Below, in pieces: positions 7,607-7,828 of a DNA stretch of 7,828 bases (position 1 is the first letter of the stretch; each line of letters opens with the position of its first letter). Below the pieces are notes generated by a model that saw only the letters and a list, made by a program, of their open reading frames with translations, made no database searches and was not told the DNA's origin. The position numbers and the translations under genes were made by a program. The stretch is from Acidobacteriota bacterium (GTDB taxonomy: Bacteria; Acidobacteriota; Terriglobia; UBA7540), in assembly GCA_021780055.1 (NCBI GenBank), contig JAJXZM010000556.1:1-7828 (forward strand), in the 5' to 3' direction.

Positions 7607-7668
7607 GTGGGATAGACACGGTTGACTATGTTACATGTCATCCGTGAATTCATGTTATTCCTTTCAAT

Positions 7669-7708
7669 GGCCACGGTCGGCTACTTGTCGGCCGTGGCCT
7701 TATTTTTT
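7669..7708 (+). terminator. Intrinsic terminator after ppdK
   Basis: A 13-bp stem pairs 7669-7681 with 7687-7699 around the loop TACTT. The outer eight pairs are perfect (GGCCACGG with CCGTGGCC), and the inner five include two G-T wobbles. It is followed by TTATTTTTT (7700-7708). It sits 62 bases after the ppdK stop. The opposite strand lacks a T-run after the stem, so it should act rightward only. Confidence 0.9.
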
Positions 7709-7763
7709 GGATTCTTAATTCCAAAGAGTTGAGTGGACAGCCCGAGGCGCTGAACAGAGTGAG

Positions 7764-7828
7764 ATGATTTTGCGGATCGTCTGGGTAGGTGGATCTCCCT
7801 TTTTCAAAGGCCAAGGTCACGTTGTAAC
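7764..7828 (+). CDS. Possible start of an unidentified gene, cut by the window edge
   Basis: An ATG opens a frame of 21 full codons that runs off the right edge, beginning MILRIVWVGGSPFFKGQG. The last in-frame stop before it is TAA at 7716-7718. Only a weak purine run (GAGTGAG) lies immediately before the ATG, too close for a good ribosome binding site. The first nine residues loosely recall the RIVWVG-type beginning of RlmH, and also of some glycosyltransferases, but the continuation fits neither well enough to name it. It follows the ppdK terminator, so it would need its own promoter, which I did not find. It may be a chance frame. Confidence 0.25.
   Translation, partial: MILRIVWVGGSPFFKGQGHVV

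Noticed and set aside
7622..7650. TTGACT followed 17 bases later by TGAATT as a promoter
   Set aside because: The -10 match is weak and any transcript would immediately meet the ppdK terminator.

Overview
The window looks like bacterial chromosome core DNA: four rightward housekeeping genes behind a gene-free stretch of at least 750 bases. The first 720 bases are about 53% G+C by hand count. The protein wording (RecO with a CxxC/CxxC zinc site, separate GlyQ and GlyS chains, a bacterial-type PPDK) would fit Acidobacteriota or a deltaproteobacterial-type lineage. That placement rests on remembered family resemblance, not on a search.

Layout: 1-750 has no supportable gene. It holds three DnaA boxes in one orientation (317-325, 375-383, 396-404), each continuing into GG, with an AT-rich core between them. 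Strand composition reverses across this stretch, from C-over-G on the left to strongly G/T-rich on the right. This makes it a candidate replication origin (oriC), or at least a DnaA-bound control region, and it is the most interesting part of the window. Next come recO (751-1497), glyQ (1540-2487) and glyS (2484-4679), tightly packed and probably co-transcribed; glyQ and glyS overlap by ATGA. A 206-base gap with two small hairpins precedes ppdK (best start 4886, stop 7606). A strong intrinsic terminator follows at 7669-7708. A short reading frame opens at 7764 and runs off the right edge.

Together: RecO serves recombinational repair, GlyQ and GlyS form the alpha2beta2 glycyl-tRNA synthetase, and PPDK interconverts pyruvate and phosphoenolpyruvate. 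The ATGA overlap suits equal synthesis of the two synthetase chains. All four genes point away from the putative origin, so they would lie on the leading strand. I saw no mobile element, CRISPR array, tRNA, rRNA or phage gene.
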